The notes: generated by a model not told the origin, from the sequence alone. A DNA stretch of 42,848 bases from Clostridium lacusfryxellense (GCF_018861735.1 NZ_JAHLEB010000045.1:1-42848); one strand, 5' to 3'. Positions 1 to 9,428 are shown, counted from the stretch's first letter. Numbers and translations are program-made.

Positions 1-238
1 CCTTTTTTACCATCGTTCGTCTTTTGAAACGGTTTTTTTGTTGTGCAAAAAATTAATCTAAATAACTTTAAACAAATTTAAATTAAATAGTTGACTTTAA
101 CTAGCTGGTCTTATATTAATATTAGTTGACGGAACTGATTATAAATATTTGATTTATATAAAATTTGATCCTTAAAATTAAATTTCTGTACTTTCTATGC
201 AATATTATTCTATTATACCATAATAATACAACAAAAAT
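1..238. other. Left-edge intergenic region
   Basis: No complete gene is visible. On the minus strand an ATG at 13-11 opens a frame (ATG GTA AAA AAG) that runs off the edge. It could be the start of a truncated gene, but it lacks a clear Shine-Dalgarno sequence. The rest is AT-rich and featureless apart from the terminator that follows. Confidence 0.3.
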
Positions 239-293
239 ATTAAAACCAAGTTAAATGGTAGTTTATGTCTTACCCATTTAACCTAGTTTTAAT
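239..293 (-). terminator. Intrinsic terminator of the GH43 operon
   Basis: A 20-bp stem pairs 239-258 with 274-293. Its two imperfect positions are A-C/C-A mismatches in plus-strand RNA but G-U wobbles in minus-strand RNA. That fits selection as a minus-strand terminator just after the GH43 stop codon. A U-rich tail follows on the minus strand. Confidence 0.85.
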
Positions 294-296
294 TTT

Positions 297-1280
297 TTAC
301 AAAATATAATTAATTTTAGCTCCTCGATCTACCCCTGGCTTTCCAAAATCAGGAGTGCCATCTATTTTCCAGTTTAGTAATTTTGCCCTAGCATGACGAT
401 TAGGATCATCAAGAGGGTCCCCTTCTATTTCTTTATAGTCCCTTGCATGATAAATTAAAATATCAGATTTATCATCTTCCGAAACGGTAAAACTATTATG
501 TCCTGGCCCATATATACCATTTTCATAATTTGTAGTAAATATTGGCCCATTAGACTTTTTCCAACTGAGCGCGTCTAACAGATTGCTTGTATCATCACAT
601 GTTAAAATTCCCATACAATAATTATAATCTGTAGCGCTTGCAGAATAACTAATAAATATCCTCCCATTTCTTTTAATTACAGCCGGTCCTTCATTCACCC
701 AAAATCCTATGGTTTCCCATGCATATTCTGGTTTTGAAATCATTATTTGTGTACCTGTTATAGTCCAAGGATTAGTTAATAAGGCAATGTATAAATTAGA
801 ATTTCCTTTTACATTGGGGTCATTCTGAGCCCATACCAAATATCTCTTTCCAAAATGTTCAAATGTTGTGGCATCTAAACTAAATGATTCCCAATTAGTT
901 TTAATTTGTCCTTTTTCAATCCAATTCCCATCTAATGGGTTAGCTGCTACGTTCTCGATCACATATATCCTGTGATCAAACATATCACCTTTAATATCAT
1001 TAACATCCGCAGCCGCAAAATATATATACCATTTACCATTAATAATATGAATTTCTGGAGCCCAAATATATGCACTCATTTCGCCCTTCTGGTGCTTTTC
1101 CCAAATTACTGAAGGTACTGCAGAACTTAGTTCTTCAATTCTCTTTGCTCTCCTAAGTTCAATTCTGTCATATTCAGGCACAGATGCTGTGAAATAGTAG
1201 TACCCGTCTGAATGCTTAAATATATACGGGTCTGCAGCTTGTAATACTATTGGATTTTTAAATTGTTTATTTTCATCCAT
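297..1280 (-). CDS. GH43 family glycoside hydrolase (arabinofuranosidase/xylosidase type)
   Basis: A five-bladed beta-propeller glycoside hydrolase of 327 residues with no signal peptide, so it is probably cytoplasmic and acts on oligosaccharides brought in by the adjacent ABC transporter. The three expected GH43 acids are visible: D17 (AADPYIF, general base), D136 (SLDATTF, pKa modulator) and E197 (VNEGPAV, general acid). H261 lies in the GPGHNSF motif often seen near the active site. The C-terminal RHARAKLLNW stretch resembles exo-arabinofuranosidases rather than classical xylosidases, but substrate specificity cannot be fixed from sequence. It is the last gene of the operon, 43 bp after the permease, and has an AGGAG-like ribosome site. 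Confidence 0.88.
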   Translation of the reverse strand: MDENKQFKNPIVLQAADPYIFKHSDGYYYFTASVPEYDRIELRRAKRIEELSSAVPSVIWEKHQKGEMSAYIWAPEIHIINGKWYIYFAAADVNDIKGDMFDHRIYVIENVAANPLDGNWIEKGQIKTNWESFSLDATTFEHFGKRYLVWAQNDPNVKGNSNLYIALLTNPWTITGTQIMISKPEYAWETIGFWVNEGPAVIKRNGRIFISYSASATDYNYCMGILTCDDTSNLLDALSWKKSNGPIFTTNYENGIYGPGHNSFTVSEDDKSDILIYHARDYKEIEGDPLDDPNRHARAKLLNWKIDGTPDFGKPGVDRGAKINYIL

Positions 1281-1323
1281 AATTTTCTCCTTTTTACCAA
1301 TAATTTTATATTATATTAAAACA

Positions 1324-2166
1324 TTATCCTTTAACCGCTCCTGCAGTAACGCCGCCAATAATATATTTTTGTAATGCAAAGTATAAAATCATAACTGGTG
1401 CCATAGAAATTATTACCGCTGCAAACGCTAAATTAATTTCTGACGAATACTCCCCAAAAAAATAAAATTGTAATAACGGTAATGTTCTAACTATAGGTTT
1501 TTGAGCAACTACCATTGCTACTATAAAATCATTCCAAGATGCCAAGAAACTTAAAATAACTATTGTCATAGTTATAGGCTTAAGCAGCGGAAACACAATT
1601 TGAAAGAATGTTCTAAATCGTGAACAACCATCAATTCTAGCTGCTTCTTCTAGTTCTATAGGCACTGTTTTAATAAAACCCGCGTATAGAAAAGTATAAA
1701 ATCCAATTAATATTCCAGTTTGTGATATTATAAGTCCCGTCAGAGTGTTAATTAAACCAAGGTCTTTTAATAATACATACAATGGAAACATTATTGCTGG
1801 GAAAGGTAACAAGATGGATAATTGGAATATATAATAAAAAGCATTATAAAATTTATTGTTTTTTCTTACTATAATATAAGCCGCCATAGAGCAAGTTATA
1901 ACTACTAATAGAACAACGAAAATAACTACTATAATGCTATTCATAAAGGTATGCAAATAATTTGGAAGTTTAATAGCTTCTTTAAAATTTTCTAAATATA
2001 AACTACTTGGAAACGCAATCGGTGACTTTGAGGTTTCTACTCGAGACTTAAAAGCATATACTATAGCTATATAAAATGGGAATATAAATACACCAGATAT
2101 TAATGCTAAACAAATAATTTTAATTCCCTGAAGAAACCGTGAAAGTAAAGATTCTTTCTTTTTCAT
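1324..2166 (-). CDS. Carbohydrate ABC transporter permease (MalG/AraQ type)
   Basis: Inner-membrane subunit of a CUT1 sugar importer, about 280 residues with six predicted membrane segments. The EAA loop that contacts the ATPase is clear (EAARIDGCSRFRTFFQIVFP). I place the start at 2166: AAGGGAG lies upstream and the ATG overlaps the TGA of the preceding permease (ATGA), indicating translational coupling. A longer open frame extends to 2220 but would overlap that gene by 58 bp. No ATPase gene is present in the window, so a shared MsmX-type ATPase encoded elsewhere is likely. Confidence 0.92.
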   Translation of the reverse strand: MKKKESLLSRFLQGIKIICLALISGVFIFPFYIAIVYAFKSRVETSKSPIAFPSSLYLENFKEAIKLPNYLHTFMNSIIVVIFVVLLVVITCSMAAYIIVRKNNKFYNAFYYIFQLSILLPFPAIMFPLYVLLKDLGLINTLTGLIISQTGILIGFYTFLYAGFIKTVPIELEEAARIDGCSRFRTFFQIVFPLLKPITMTIVILSFLASWNDFIVAMVVAQKPIVRTLPLLQFYFFGEYSSEINLAFAAVIISMAPVMILYFALQKYIIGGVTAGAVKG

Positions 2167-3032
2167 GCTTCCATCTCCCTTCGTCTTAGCATTGATGTTA
2201 AAAAATAAGATAAAATACAAACAAATACTAAAAATACAATTGCTATCATTTGACCATATCCCGTTTTATAATATGGGAATAGATACTGATATATATACAT
2301 CGCAAGGGATACTGAAGATGTGCCTGGTCCACCTTTGGTTGCTACCATTGAATAATCAAATTGCCTAAGACCCGTTCCAATCCATAGTGGTATACAATAA
2401 GTAAATGCAGGTGCTATAAAAGGCATTTTTACTTTGAAAAAACGTTGCACAACATTAGCACCATCAATATCTGCTGCTTCGATAATTTCTTTTGGTATAG
2501 TTTGAAGCGTTGCAAAATATATCACCATAGCCAGTCCAGTTTCACGCCACACACTAATTATTGCGAGTCCAGTCATTACAGTACTAGTTCCTGCAAGGGG
2601 GCTTATAATATGAAAAATTGCGGTTGCGAAATCATTAAATAAGTATGTCCACATGATAGAAGCAAGCACCAAACTCGCAACCATAGGCATAAAGATTATA
2701 CTTTTTAACGCATTAACTCCTTTAAACGCTTTATCAAAAGCTACAGCTAATGAAAGGCCTAAAACATTAATTGAAATAGTTGTTACAATAGTAAAATATA
2801 ATGTGTTTTTTATTGGCTGTATAAGGCCATCATCATGAAACATTGTGGTAAAATTTCTAAATCCTACGTAGTTAAAATCTTTACTAACCCCATTCCAATC
2901 TGTAAATGCTATATTTAAACCTTTTATCAAGGGTATTATTATAACAATTGAGAAAATTAGCAATGCTGGCAATAAAAATGTAAAATCTGAAATTTTATCA
3001 AAAATATTTTTACTTGTTAATTTTTTATTCAT
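2163..3032 (-). CDS. Carbohydrate ABC transporter permease (MalF/AraP type)
   Basis: The partner membrane subunit of the CUT1 sugar importer, 289 residues with about six transmembrane helices. The first begins near residue 17. The EAA loop reads EAADIDGANVVQRFFKVKMP, near residues 185-204. An AGGGGG ribosome site precedes the ATG. Its TGA overlaps the next permease's ATG. It follows the binding-protein gene after a 65-bp spacer that carries a 13-bp hairpin. Confidence 0.93.
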   Translation of the reverse strand: MNKKLTSKNIFDKISDFTFLLPALLIFSIVIIIPLIKGLNIAFTDWNGVSKDFNYVGFRNFTTMFHDDGLIQPIKNTLYFTIVTTISINVLGLSLAVAFDKAFKGVNALKSIIFMPMVASLVLASIMWTYLFNDFATAIFHIISPLAGTSTVMTGLAIISVWRETGLAMVIYFATLQTIPKEIIEAADIDGANVVQRFFKVKMPFIAPAFTYCIPLWIGTGLRQFDYSMVATKGGPGTSSVSLAMYIYQYLFPYYKTGYGQMIAIVFLVFVCILSYFLTSMLRRREMEA

Positions 3033-3057
3033 TACACGCCCCCTAATTTATTTGAAA

Positions 3058-3089
3058 AGCTACTTTTACTTATCAAAGTAAAAGTAGCT
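3058..3089 (-). other. Intercistronic hairpin between binding protein and permease genes
   Basis: A perfect 13-bp stem (3058-3070 with 3077-3089, 6-nt loop) follows the binding-protein stop codon. On the minus strand only a short, mixed U run follows (TTTCAAATAA). It is therefore more likely a partial terminator or mRNA-stabilising element than a full stop. Such elements commonly let the binding protein be made in excess over the permeases. Confidence 0.7.
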
Positions 3090-3097
3090 CTTTTGTT

Positions 3098-4387
3098 TTA
3101 TTTTATAGTTCTAGCCTTATCAAATTCGCTGTCCCATCCCTTAATAAATTTATTAATATCAGTACCCGCTGGGCTGAAAGCAAATTCTTGTAGTTTCTTC
3201 ATCCAAATATCATTATATTGACCATAAAAATCTTGTGCTTCAAGCCAATTAACGACTTTGCCAGTACTATAAATATCTGATAAATCTTGAGCCATTGGAT
3301 CAAGTTTTGTAGCTTTAGCGCCTGTTATAGCAGAAAGGACTTGTACGTCTTGAGCCCATTGGGATGCGCCTTCAGTGCTTGTCATATAATCGAAAAACTT
3401 TAAGGATTCTGCTTGATTATCAGCATGTGCAGATAACATAAATGTATCATCCGTTGCTGTAGACATAGCATTTTCTTCAGCTTTATCTGATGATGGGAAC
3501 ATAAATACTCCAAAATTACCTTCAGGATTATCTGCTCTTATAGCACCAATTGCCCAACTTCCAAGTACTATCATTCCAGTTTTTCCAGTAGCAAACATCT
3601 GCTCTGCACGATCTACTCCAACTTGAAGTGCATCACTGTTAACATACTTATTTCTTGTTTGAAAACGTTGCATAAAACTTTTAAACTCAGGCAAATCGGC
3701 TAATTTTGTTTTACCATCCATAACGTCTTGACGAAAATCCGGCATTTTAAGTAGCGGATTGCCATATATTTCAGTATAACAACCACCACCAATCGAAGCC
3801 AAATCTTTGTACCCGGCTGCTATTGGTGTAATTCCTTTAGCTTTAAGCGTTTCGCAAACCTTTACAAATTCTGTCCAAGTTTTAGGAATTTCAATGCCCT
3901 CTTTTTTGAAAATATCTTTGTTGTAGAAAACCCCTGATGGCATTAAATCCATCGGAACTCCATATACCTTTTTGTCCATAGTCACATTAGCTATAAATTT
4001 AGGGTCTATTCTTTTTACGAATTCTTGATTTGTAATATCTAATATATTATCAGATGCTACAATATCTTTATAGGATTTAGGTGATCCAAAAATTATGTTA
4101 GGAGCATCTCCGGATGCTAATTTCATTTTTAAAACATTTGCATACTGATCCAAACTCATACTCTCAATTTCTATTTTAATATTAGGATTTTTCTTAGTAA
4201 AATTATCAGCCTCATTTTGAAGCGCCTTAATTTTAGGTTTCTCTGTCAAATAGTGAATTACTTTTAAAGTTACTACTTTATCGGTCGTAGTTTCTTTACT
4301 TGTAGCTGAATCGCTTTTGGCCCCACATCCTGCAAATAGTGAAGCTGAAAGAATTAAACATAGAAACAAACTTAGTTTCTTTTTCAT
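3098..4387 (-). CDS. Extracellular sugar-binding lipoprotein of an ABC importer
   Basis: Family 1 solute-binding protein of 429 residues that captures the sugar outside the membrane for the two permeases downstream. The N-terminus is a lipoprotein signal: MKKKLS, a hydrophobic stretch, then the lipobox LFAGC with acylated Cys21. A Ser/Thr-rich linker (SATSKETTTDK) follows. The body has the MalE-like fold, with typical motifs such as WTEFVKVCETLKAKGITPIA. A GGGGG ribosome site precedes the ATG. Genes for a sensor kinase and response regulator lie directly upstream, suggesting induction by an extracellular carbohydrate. The ligand is not determined; the GH43 partner suggests an arabinoside or xyloside. 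Confidence 0.92.
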   Translation of the reverse strand: MKKKLSLFLCLILSASLFAGCGAKSDSATSKETTTDKVVTLKVIHYLTEKPKIKALQNEADNFTKKNPNIKIEIESMSLDQYANVLKMKLASGDAPNIIFGSPKSYKDIVASDNILDITNQEFVKRIDPKFIANVTMDKKVYGVPMDLMPSGVFYNKDIFKKEGIEIPKTWTEFVKVCETLKAKGITPIAAGYKDLASIGGGCYTEIYGNPLLKMPDFRQDVMDGKTKLADLPEFKSFMQRFQTRNKYVNSDALQVGVDRAEQMFATGKTGMIVLGSWAIGAIRADNPEGNFGVFMFPSSDKAEENAMSTATDDTFMLSAHADNQAESLKFFDYMTSTEGASQWAQDVQVLSAITGAKATKLDPMAQDLSDIYSTGKVVNWLEAQDFYGQYNDIWMKKLQEFAFSPAGTDINKFIKGWDSEFDKARTIK

Positions 4388-4539
4388 AAATATCCCCCTC
4401 GAATAATTTAATATGTTAATAACTTCTACAATTCTAATTATATATTAGTAACTTTATATATAAAATAACGCTTTATACCAAATTGATAGTTATCCATATT
4501 AGGTATTCAACCATTTTATTAGTTATTCTGATATCCTAA
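4388..4539 (-). promoter_or_regulatory. Promoter region of the sugar transporter operon
   Basis: This 152-bp AT-rich gap separates the response regulator from the binding-protein gene. It contains the short inverted repeat CTAAT-TATAT-ATTAG near 4433-4447, a plausible but unproven operator for the AraC-type regulator. No strong terminator for the upstream gene was seen, so some readthrough is possible. Confidence 0.4.
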
Positions 4540-6168
4540 CTACTTGTTGTATTCTGTGGGTGATATTCCTGTTAATTTTTTAAACAGTTGATAAAAATAT
4601 GAGTAGTTTTCGATACCTACCTTACTAGCTACCTCATAAACCTTAAGGTTAGTCTCCTTCAATAACTTAGCTGCTATATTTATTTTCAAATTATTAAACA
4701 AATCTATGTAGGTTTCACCTGTATCTCTTTTAATTACTCTACTTAAATGAGTAGGGCTAAGTGAAACAATTTGAGAAACTTCACTGAGTGGAATTTTTCT
4801 ATTATAGTTTTCATTTAAGTAATCAATCACTTTATTTGTAACAGAGCTATAACTTTTCTTCTCACTTGAATTTACACATTGAAATACCTTAACAATAAAA
4901 TCATTTACATATTTAAATGCATCCAATATATTACAGCAAGATTTAATATCGGAATGTATGTCTGCAAAACCTTTATATGTATCGTTCTTATATTCACTTT
5001 TTTCATACATAATCCGGAGCGTTATCATACAAATATCTATCAATAAATTTTTAACATAATTAACATCGCTAGTCTCATTATTTTTAATCTCATTAAAAAT
5101 ATCGTTTATTAATTTTTCCATTCCATCTTGATCATCTGCTCTAATATATTCGTAAATCAAATTTATTTTTTTCATAATTAAATACTCATTTAAAATATTT
5201 TTGCACTCTAATACATTAGCATGTATTAGAGCTTTATTGCTTATGAAAAATCTACATTCAAGTGCCTCTCTAGCCTCATTGTATGCATCTTTAACCTCTC
5301 CTACCCCATTGAAAATATTACTAACTCCAATAATAACTTTTAAATTGATACGATCATAAATCCAATCAATTATACGATTACATATTTCTATTATTTTTAT
5401 ATTAACAACTCTCTCCGTCTCATCCCTGCGCGGAATTACCATTATAGCTAGTCCATCATTTATCCAAAAACAAATAAATTCAAAATCATAAAATTTCTCT
5501 ATATTTTTAATGGCTTCTTTAGAATAACTAATAAATTTAGTTCTAAGCTCTTTCTCAATTACTCCACTTTTATAGTAGCTAAGGTCAGGTTTTATTATAA
5601 AAATACCATGTTTCTTAAAGGAGACTCCAAAATAAATAGAATCCTCCTCATTTATTTCATCCCCAAAATATACCCCGTCGATAATATCAATAATATATTT
5701 TTCCCTTAATTCAAGTATAGAGTCACTTATCTCTTTCTGCATATTTCTCTTTTCCTCCAAAAGTTTCTCTTTCTGCATTAAGCTTTCTTTTTCTTTTCCT
5801 AATTCATTAACAGCCCTAGTAATTACATCATACAGTTCCTCGTTATTTATTGGCTTTAGAATTATATCAAAGGCTCCTATCTTAACAGCCTTTTGAGCAT
5901 ATTTAAACTCATCATATCCAGTTATAATTATTACTTTAACAAAAGGTAAATATTCTTTAACTTTTTCTGTTAGTTCTAGCCCGTCAAGTTCAGGCATTCT
6001 TATATCAGTGATTATTAGATCTGGTGAATACTTTACAGCTAAATTCATCGCTTCGACTCCATTGGCCGCTTCACAAACAACATTGCACCCTATTAATTCC
6101 CACTCCATAGTCATTATAATCGATTGTCTAATTAGTTTGTTGTCATCTACTATCATTACCTTTATCAT
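4540..6168 (-). CDS. AraC-family two-component response regulator (YesN type)
   Basis: About 542 residues. The N-terminal receiver domain (about 1-120) has D8/D9, phospho-acceptor D55 (ITDIRMP), T83 and K105 (ILKP). A long central region follows. The C-terminal 100 residues form the double helix-turn-helix of AraC regulators (VIDYLNENYNRKIPLSEVSQ, then YEVASKVGIENYSYFYQLFK). The start at 6168 is chosen because GGAAGGAG lies 7 bp upstream. A TTG at 6186 would read through the kinase stop. Only 4 bp separate it from the sensor kinase gene, so the two are co-translated. It probably activates the sugar operon that follows. Confidence 0.93.
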   Translation of the reverse strand: MIKVMIVDDNKLIRQSIIMTMEWELIGCNVVCEAANGVEAMNLAVKYSPDLIITDIRMPELDGLELTEKVKEYLPFVKVIIITGYDEFKYAQKAVKIGAFDIILKPINNEELYDVITRAVNELGKEKESLMQKEKLLEEKRNMQKEISDSILELREKYIIDIIDGVYFGDEINEEDSIYFGVSFKKHGIFIIKPDLSYYKSGVIEKELRTKFISYSKEAIKNIEKFYDFEFICFWINDGLAIMVIPRRDETERVVNIKIIEICNRIIDWIYDRINLKVIIGVSNIFNGVGEVKDAYNEAREALECRFFISNKALIHANVLECKNILNEYLIMKKINLIYEYIRADDQDGMEKLINDIFNEIKNNETSDVNYVKNLLIDICMITLRIMYEKSEYKNDTYKGFADIHSDIKSCCNILDAFKYVNDFIVKVFQCVNSSEKKSYSSVTNKVIDYLNENYNRKIPLSEVSQIVSLSPTHLSRVIKRDTGETYIDLFNNLKINIAAKLLKETNLKVYEVASKVGIENYSYFYQLFKKLTGISPTEYNK

Positions 6169-6172
6169 TATT

Positions 6173-7936
6173 TTACTCCTTCCCAACTGTATTAACAGGG
6201 ATGATAATTTCTACTACTGTCCCAATGCCTAATTCACTAGAAACTTTTATTCCATATTTATTTCCATAAAGTATTTTTATTCTTTTATTGACACTCTTAA
6301 TACCAATATGAGTGTGCTTTTCTCTAGACTCTTCCTCTTCATCATTTTCAGTAAGCATTTTATTTATTGTATCAATGTCCATTCCCTTTCCATTATCAGA
6401 AATATTGATTAAAAGGTTTTCCTCCTGATGAACGGATATTATAATTAGTCCACCGCCACTCATATCTTCGATACCATGCATAATAGCATTTTCTATGATG
6501 GGTTGCAAAATAAGTTTTGGTACCATACAATCCAAAACCAAATTATCTATATCATACTCAACATTTATCCTATCTCCTAAAATTATCTTTTGAATTAAAA
6601 GATAGTTTTTAACGTAATCAATTTCATCACAAAGCTTTACAACTGGCCTTTTACCACTAATGCTCATTCTAAGTAAATAGCTAAGTGATTGAATAATGCT
6701 TACAATTTCTTCTTGTCCATTAATTTTAGCAAAACTATTTATACATTCCAGAGTATTATAAAGAAAATGTGGATTTATCTGTGCCTGCAAAGCATTGTAT
6801 TCTGCATTTTGTTTTTCTGCCTGTTCGAATGCATTTCTTTTAATTAATTCATTTAATTTATCACCCATTTTATTAAATTCATGGAAAAGCTCTCCTATTT
6901 CATCATTATAATTAGGCTCTATTTTAACTGAAAAGTTACCTTGGCCTAACGACCTTATTTTTTTTAAAAGCAATCTAATATTAGATGTTATACTATCAGA
7001 TATAACTATTGCAATTACTAATGCACAAAGTACTGAGATCAAGCAAAATATAACAATTCTTAACTTAATCTTAGATGCATCTTTTAATACATCTTTTGTT
7101 GCGGTTAGATATAATATTTTCCATTTATTATCACTTGAAATGCTTCCCGTTATAAGGTATTTATCTTTTTTATACTCCTGTTTTGTTTCTTTATTTTGTG
7201 GTACAAAATTTTTAAAGTACTCTGATATGCCTATCATATTTTTGTTTGTTACAATTACATTCGAATCATTATTATAAACAACAATTGAACCTCCATTTGC
7301 CTGTTCTAAATCAGAATATAATCCTTTAAAGTATTTGTCATCAATACCTATACCAATAACCCCTTTAAACTCCATGGTTTTAGTATCAATAACAGACCTA
7401 ACTGTGTATATTATTCCACTTTCATTATTGAAAGATATCCAAGTTGGTGCTCCCCATTTATTTTTAATCTTGGCATAATTTTCTTTTATATATTTGTAAA
7501 TATTAGTATTTTTATATTCACTATTGTTAAGATCGTTCTTATTATAATTAAACTCCTGGTTAGAATTGTTATTAATGAATATACTCTTAACATCAATACC
7601 TGCACCAGAAAGTATTCTCGCAAATTCACCAATGCTTTGGCTTCTTTTAATAAAAAGCAAGTTATTAGGGTATTCGCCACTAGCAAATATATCTACCATC
7701 CCTATTTTTAATACTACATTATTATCAAAATCTTTTGCTTTATAAGAAATGTTATCTGCTAGCTGTCTTACTAAGTTTTGAGACAATAATGCCGACTTGT
7801 TTATCATATCAGTTTCATATATCTTATATGTAAAATAGTTTACTAAAACAGTAGATATAAAAATGATAATAATAAATGATATGAATAGTTTAATTCTCAA
7901 TTTTAAATTAGAAAATTTGAAATATATCTTTTTCAA
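6173..7936 (-). CDS. Sensor histidine kinase (YesM family)
   Basis: A membrane kinase of 587 residues: transmembrane helix about 14-36, extracellular sensor domain about 37-290, second helix about 294-316, HAMP about 317-370. The His_kinase dimerisation segment carries H390 in QINPHFLYNTLE, and the HATPase domain has DNGKGMD. This is the usual architecture of kinases that sense extracellular sugars in Firmicutes. The start is TTG, supported by TGGAGG 8 bp upstream. It is the first gene of the unit with the response regulator, and probably detects the same carbohydrate as the binding protein. Confidence 0.92.
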   Translation of the reverse strand: MKKIYFKFSNLKLRIKLFISFIIIIFISTVLVNYFTYKIYETDMINKSALLSQNLVRQLADNISYKAKDFDNNVVLKIGMVDIFASGEYPNNLLFIKRSQSIGEFARILSGAGIDVKSIFINNNSNQEFNYNKNDLNNSEYKNTNIYKYIKENYAKIKNKWGAPTWISFNNESGIIYTVRSVIDTKTMEFKGVIGIGIDDKYFKGLYSDLEQANGGSIVVYNNDSNVIVTNKNMIGISEYFKNFVPQNKETKQEYKKDKYLITGSISSDNKWKILYLTATKDVLKDASKIKLRIVIFCLISVLCALVIAIVISDSITSNIRLLLKKIRSLGQGNFSVKIEPNYNDEIGELFHEFNKMGDKLNELIKRNAFEQAEKQNAEYNALQAQINPHFLYNTLECINSFAKINGQEEIVSIIQSLSYLLRMSISGKRPVVKLCDEIDYVKNYLLIQKIILGDRINVEYDIDNLVLDCMVPKLILQPIIENAIMHGIEDMSGGGLIIISVHQEENLLINISDNGKGMDIDTINKMLTENDEEEESREKHTHIGIKSVNKRIKILYGNKYGIKVSSELGIGTVVEIIIPVNTVGKE

Positions 7937-8037
7937 TTAATTAACCTCCATTCCGTCTTATATTACGTTTTATACATCTATCTGAATACTTATATTTCTA
8001 GAAGTGTTTCTAGTTTTCCTTCTAAACCTTTACAGAA

Positions 8038-8093
8038 AATAAAAAAGAAGATAAAACAGTCCTTTACAAGAAAGTTATATCTTCTTTTTTATT
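8038..8093. terminator. Strong bidirectional terminator
   Basis: A 16-bp stem pairs 8038-8053 with 8078-8093. A and T runs on both arms give it a U tail in minus-strand RNA. It ends the transcript of the truncated VOC gene and lies just upstream of the sensor kinase promoter region. Confidence 0.85.
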
Positions 8094-8105
8094 AACATTA
8101 TTAAG

Positions 8106-8357
8106 CTAGACTCCCATTTCTCCATTGTCGTAGCTTAATTGCCATCCAATTCCAAACTTATCTGTTAGGCTACCGTAACATTTGCTCCAGAATGTTTCTT
8201 GAAGGTCCATAGTAACAGTTCCTCCCTCTTTTAGTTTGTTAAATAAAGATTTAATTTCATCTATGTTCTTACTAGCTATTACAAGGGTTATGTTATTTCC
8301 CTCTACAAAAGGGCTACCCGGAAAAACATCAGAAAACATAACACTACTTCCATCAAT
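8106..8357 (-). pseudogene. Truncated VOC/PhnB-like protein (C-terminal half only)
   Basis: The readable 77 residues from the ATG at 8339 match the C-terminal half of PhnB/YjdN-type vicinal-oxygen-chelate proteins, ending in the hallmark FWSKCYGSLTDKFGIGWQLS. Full-length relatives are about 130-150 residues. The family-like sequence continues upstream of this ATG in frame (IDGSSV before MFSD) and then meets a TAA at 8360-8358, after which no related sequence is found. This indicates loss of the N-terminal half, so the gene is probably a non-functional remnant. No convincing ribosome site precedes the internal ATG. Confidence 0.75.
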
Positions 8358-8420
8358 TTAAATAATTGATTTATTTAAATATTATATCACTAAAAACACT
8401 TTACTAATTCATAATGGATT

Positions 8421-9224
8421 CTAGATTAATTTAGCTATTAATGATATTACCTCTGCAGCTGGAACTAATAGAAATTGAGCTAAAATCGTACCTACTGTTA
8501 ATCCTCCAACAATAAAGATAATACATCTATCAAATTGCAATTGACTGCATTCCCCTTTTATTACGTCATCTGTTAAAATAGATATGTATGGATCTACAAA
8601 TATAACCATAAGTATTGTTGCCGCGCCAGTTATCACAGCTGATAATGTACTACATGTAGTTCTTAGCTCAGGGTTTAAACATCCCGCATAAAGTGATGCT
8701 AAAACACCAACAGTAGATATTGAAAAAGCTACAGTATTAAGTAAAATTATTTTTTTAGGAATTGCTTTAAAACTTTTTAATTGTGCTATATTTGCCTTTT
8801 TAGGTTTTGTAACACTACTTTTAAACTGCTCTATACCTGATTTTGAGAATGCATGTAATAACAATTTAGGAATAGAGCGATTAATACTAAATGACTCTAC
8901 AACCTTTCCGAAAACTTTTATAAATGTCGGCATAAGTGCCGAGCCAATTATTGTCGCAATTGTTGTAGAAAATAGAATCCATCTAAAAGTGGGCAATAAA
9001 CTTTGGGGATTTCCAATTTTTATAGTTCCTTCAATTGTTTTTGCTAATAGTGGTGCTTGCACAGTATTAGCAGTTCTAGAAACTAACGCAAAAATATTAA
9101 ATACTGCAAAAGCTACTGCTATCCTTCCCGATCTTACCGCAACAATCCTTACGGAATACGCAAGTGTCGAAATTATTGAAATTATAACAGTAAGCACTAA
9201 CACAATTATAACTAGTATAGACAT
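8421..9224 (-). CDS. amj: Lipid II flippase Amj (alternate to MurJ)
   Basis: A polytopic membrane protein of about 267 residues, recognised from the N-terminal pattern TLAYSVRIVAVRSGRIAVAFAVFNIFALVSRTANTVQAP, which I know from Bacillus Amj (YdaH, DUF2837). In B. subtilis Amj translocates lipid II across the membrane and substitutes for MurJ, under envelope-stress control. Around six hydrophobic segments can be seen, with a basic loop near residues 120-160. The start at 9224 has GGAGG 7 bp upstream; an ATG at 9242 lies before that ribosome site and is unlikely. It appears to be a single-gene unit. Family assignment is from memory of the motif and has not been tested by alignment. Confidence 0.8.
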   Translation of the reverse strand: MSILVIIVLVLTVIISIISTLAYSVRIVAVRSGRIAVAFAVFNIFALVSRTANTVQAPLLAKTIEGTIKIGNPQSLLPTFRWILFSTTIATIIGSALMPTFIKVFGKVVESFSINRSIPKLLLHAFSKSGIEQFKSSVTKPKKANIAQLKSFKAIPKKIILLNTVAFSISTVGVLASLYAGCLNPELRTTCSTLSAVITGAATILMVIFVDPYISILTDDVIKGECSQLQFDRCIIFIVGGLTVGTILAQFLLVPAAEVISLIAKLI

Positions 9225-9381
9225 TTTCCTTCCTCCATCCATTTATCTTCATATATTTCATTATTCTGCTAATGTTCTTTGTTTTATTATATCCAATCTA
9301 AATAAATTTTTCCATTATTTTTTAGCCTTAGTATAACTTATTGCAATAAATAATTATCCTATTTTAATGCAAATGTAAAAA

Positions 9382-9428
9382 AAAGCCAGCAAACTCCAAT
9401 CATTTTATGATCAAAATTTACTGACTTT
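9382..9428 (-). terminator. Terminator of the hcp1-rubredoxin unit
   Basis: A 12-bp stem pairs 9382-9393 with 9417-9428. Two positions pair only as G-U in minus-strand RNA, and a run of U residues follows on that strand. It marks the end of the transcript carrying hcp1 and rubredoxin 1. Confidence 0.85.

Noticed and set aside
4460-4480. Catabolite-responsive (cre) element near the sugar operon promoter
   Set aside because: AATAACGCTTTA has a central CG but lacks the flanking TG...CA of a cre site.
5406-5420. Ordinary repeats and many short ORFs opposite the long genes (for example inside the histidine kinase, hcp and isomerase genes)
   Set aside because: They lack ribosome sites, overlap well-supported genes in other frames and show no protein-like conservation pattern by eye.
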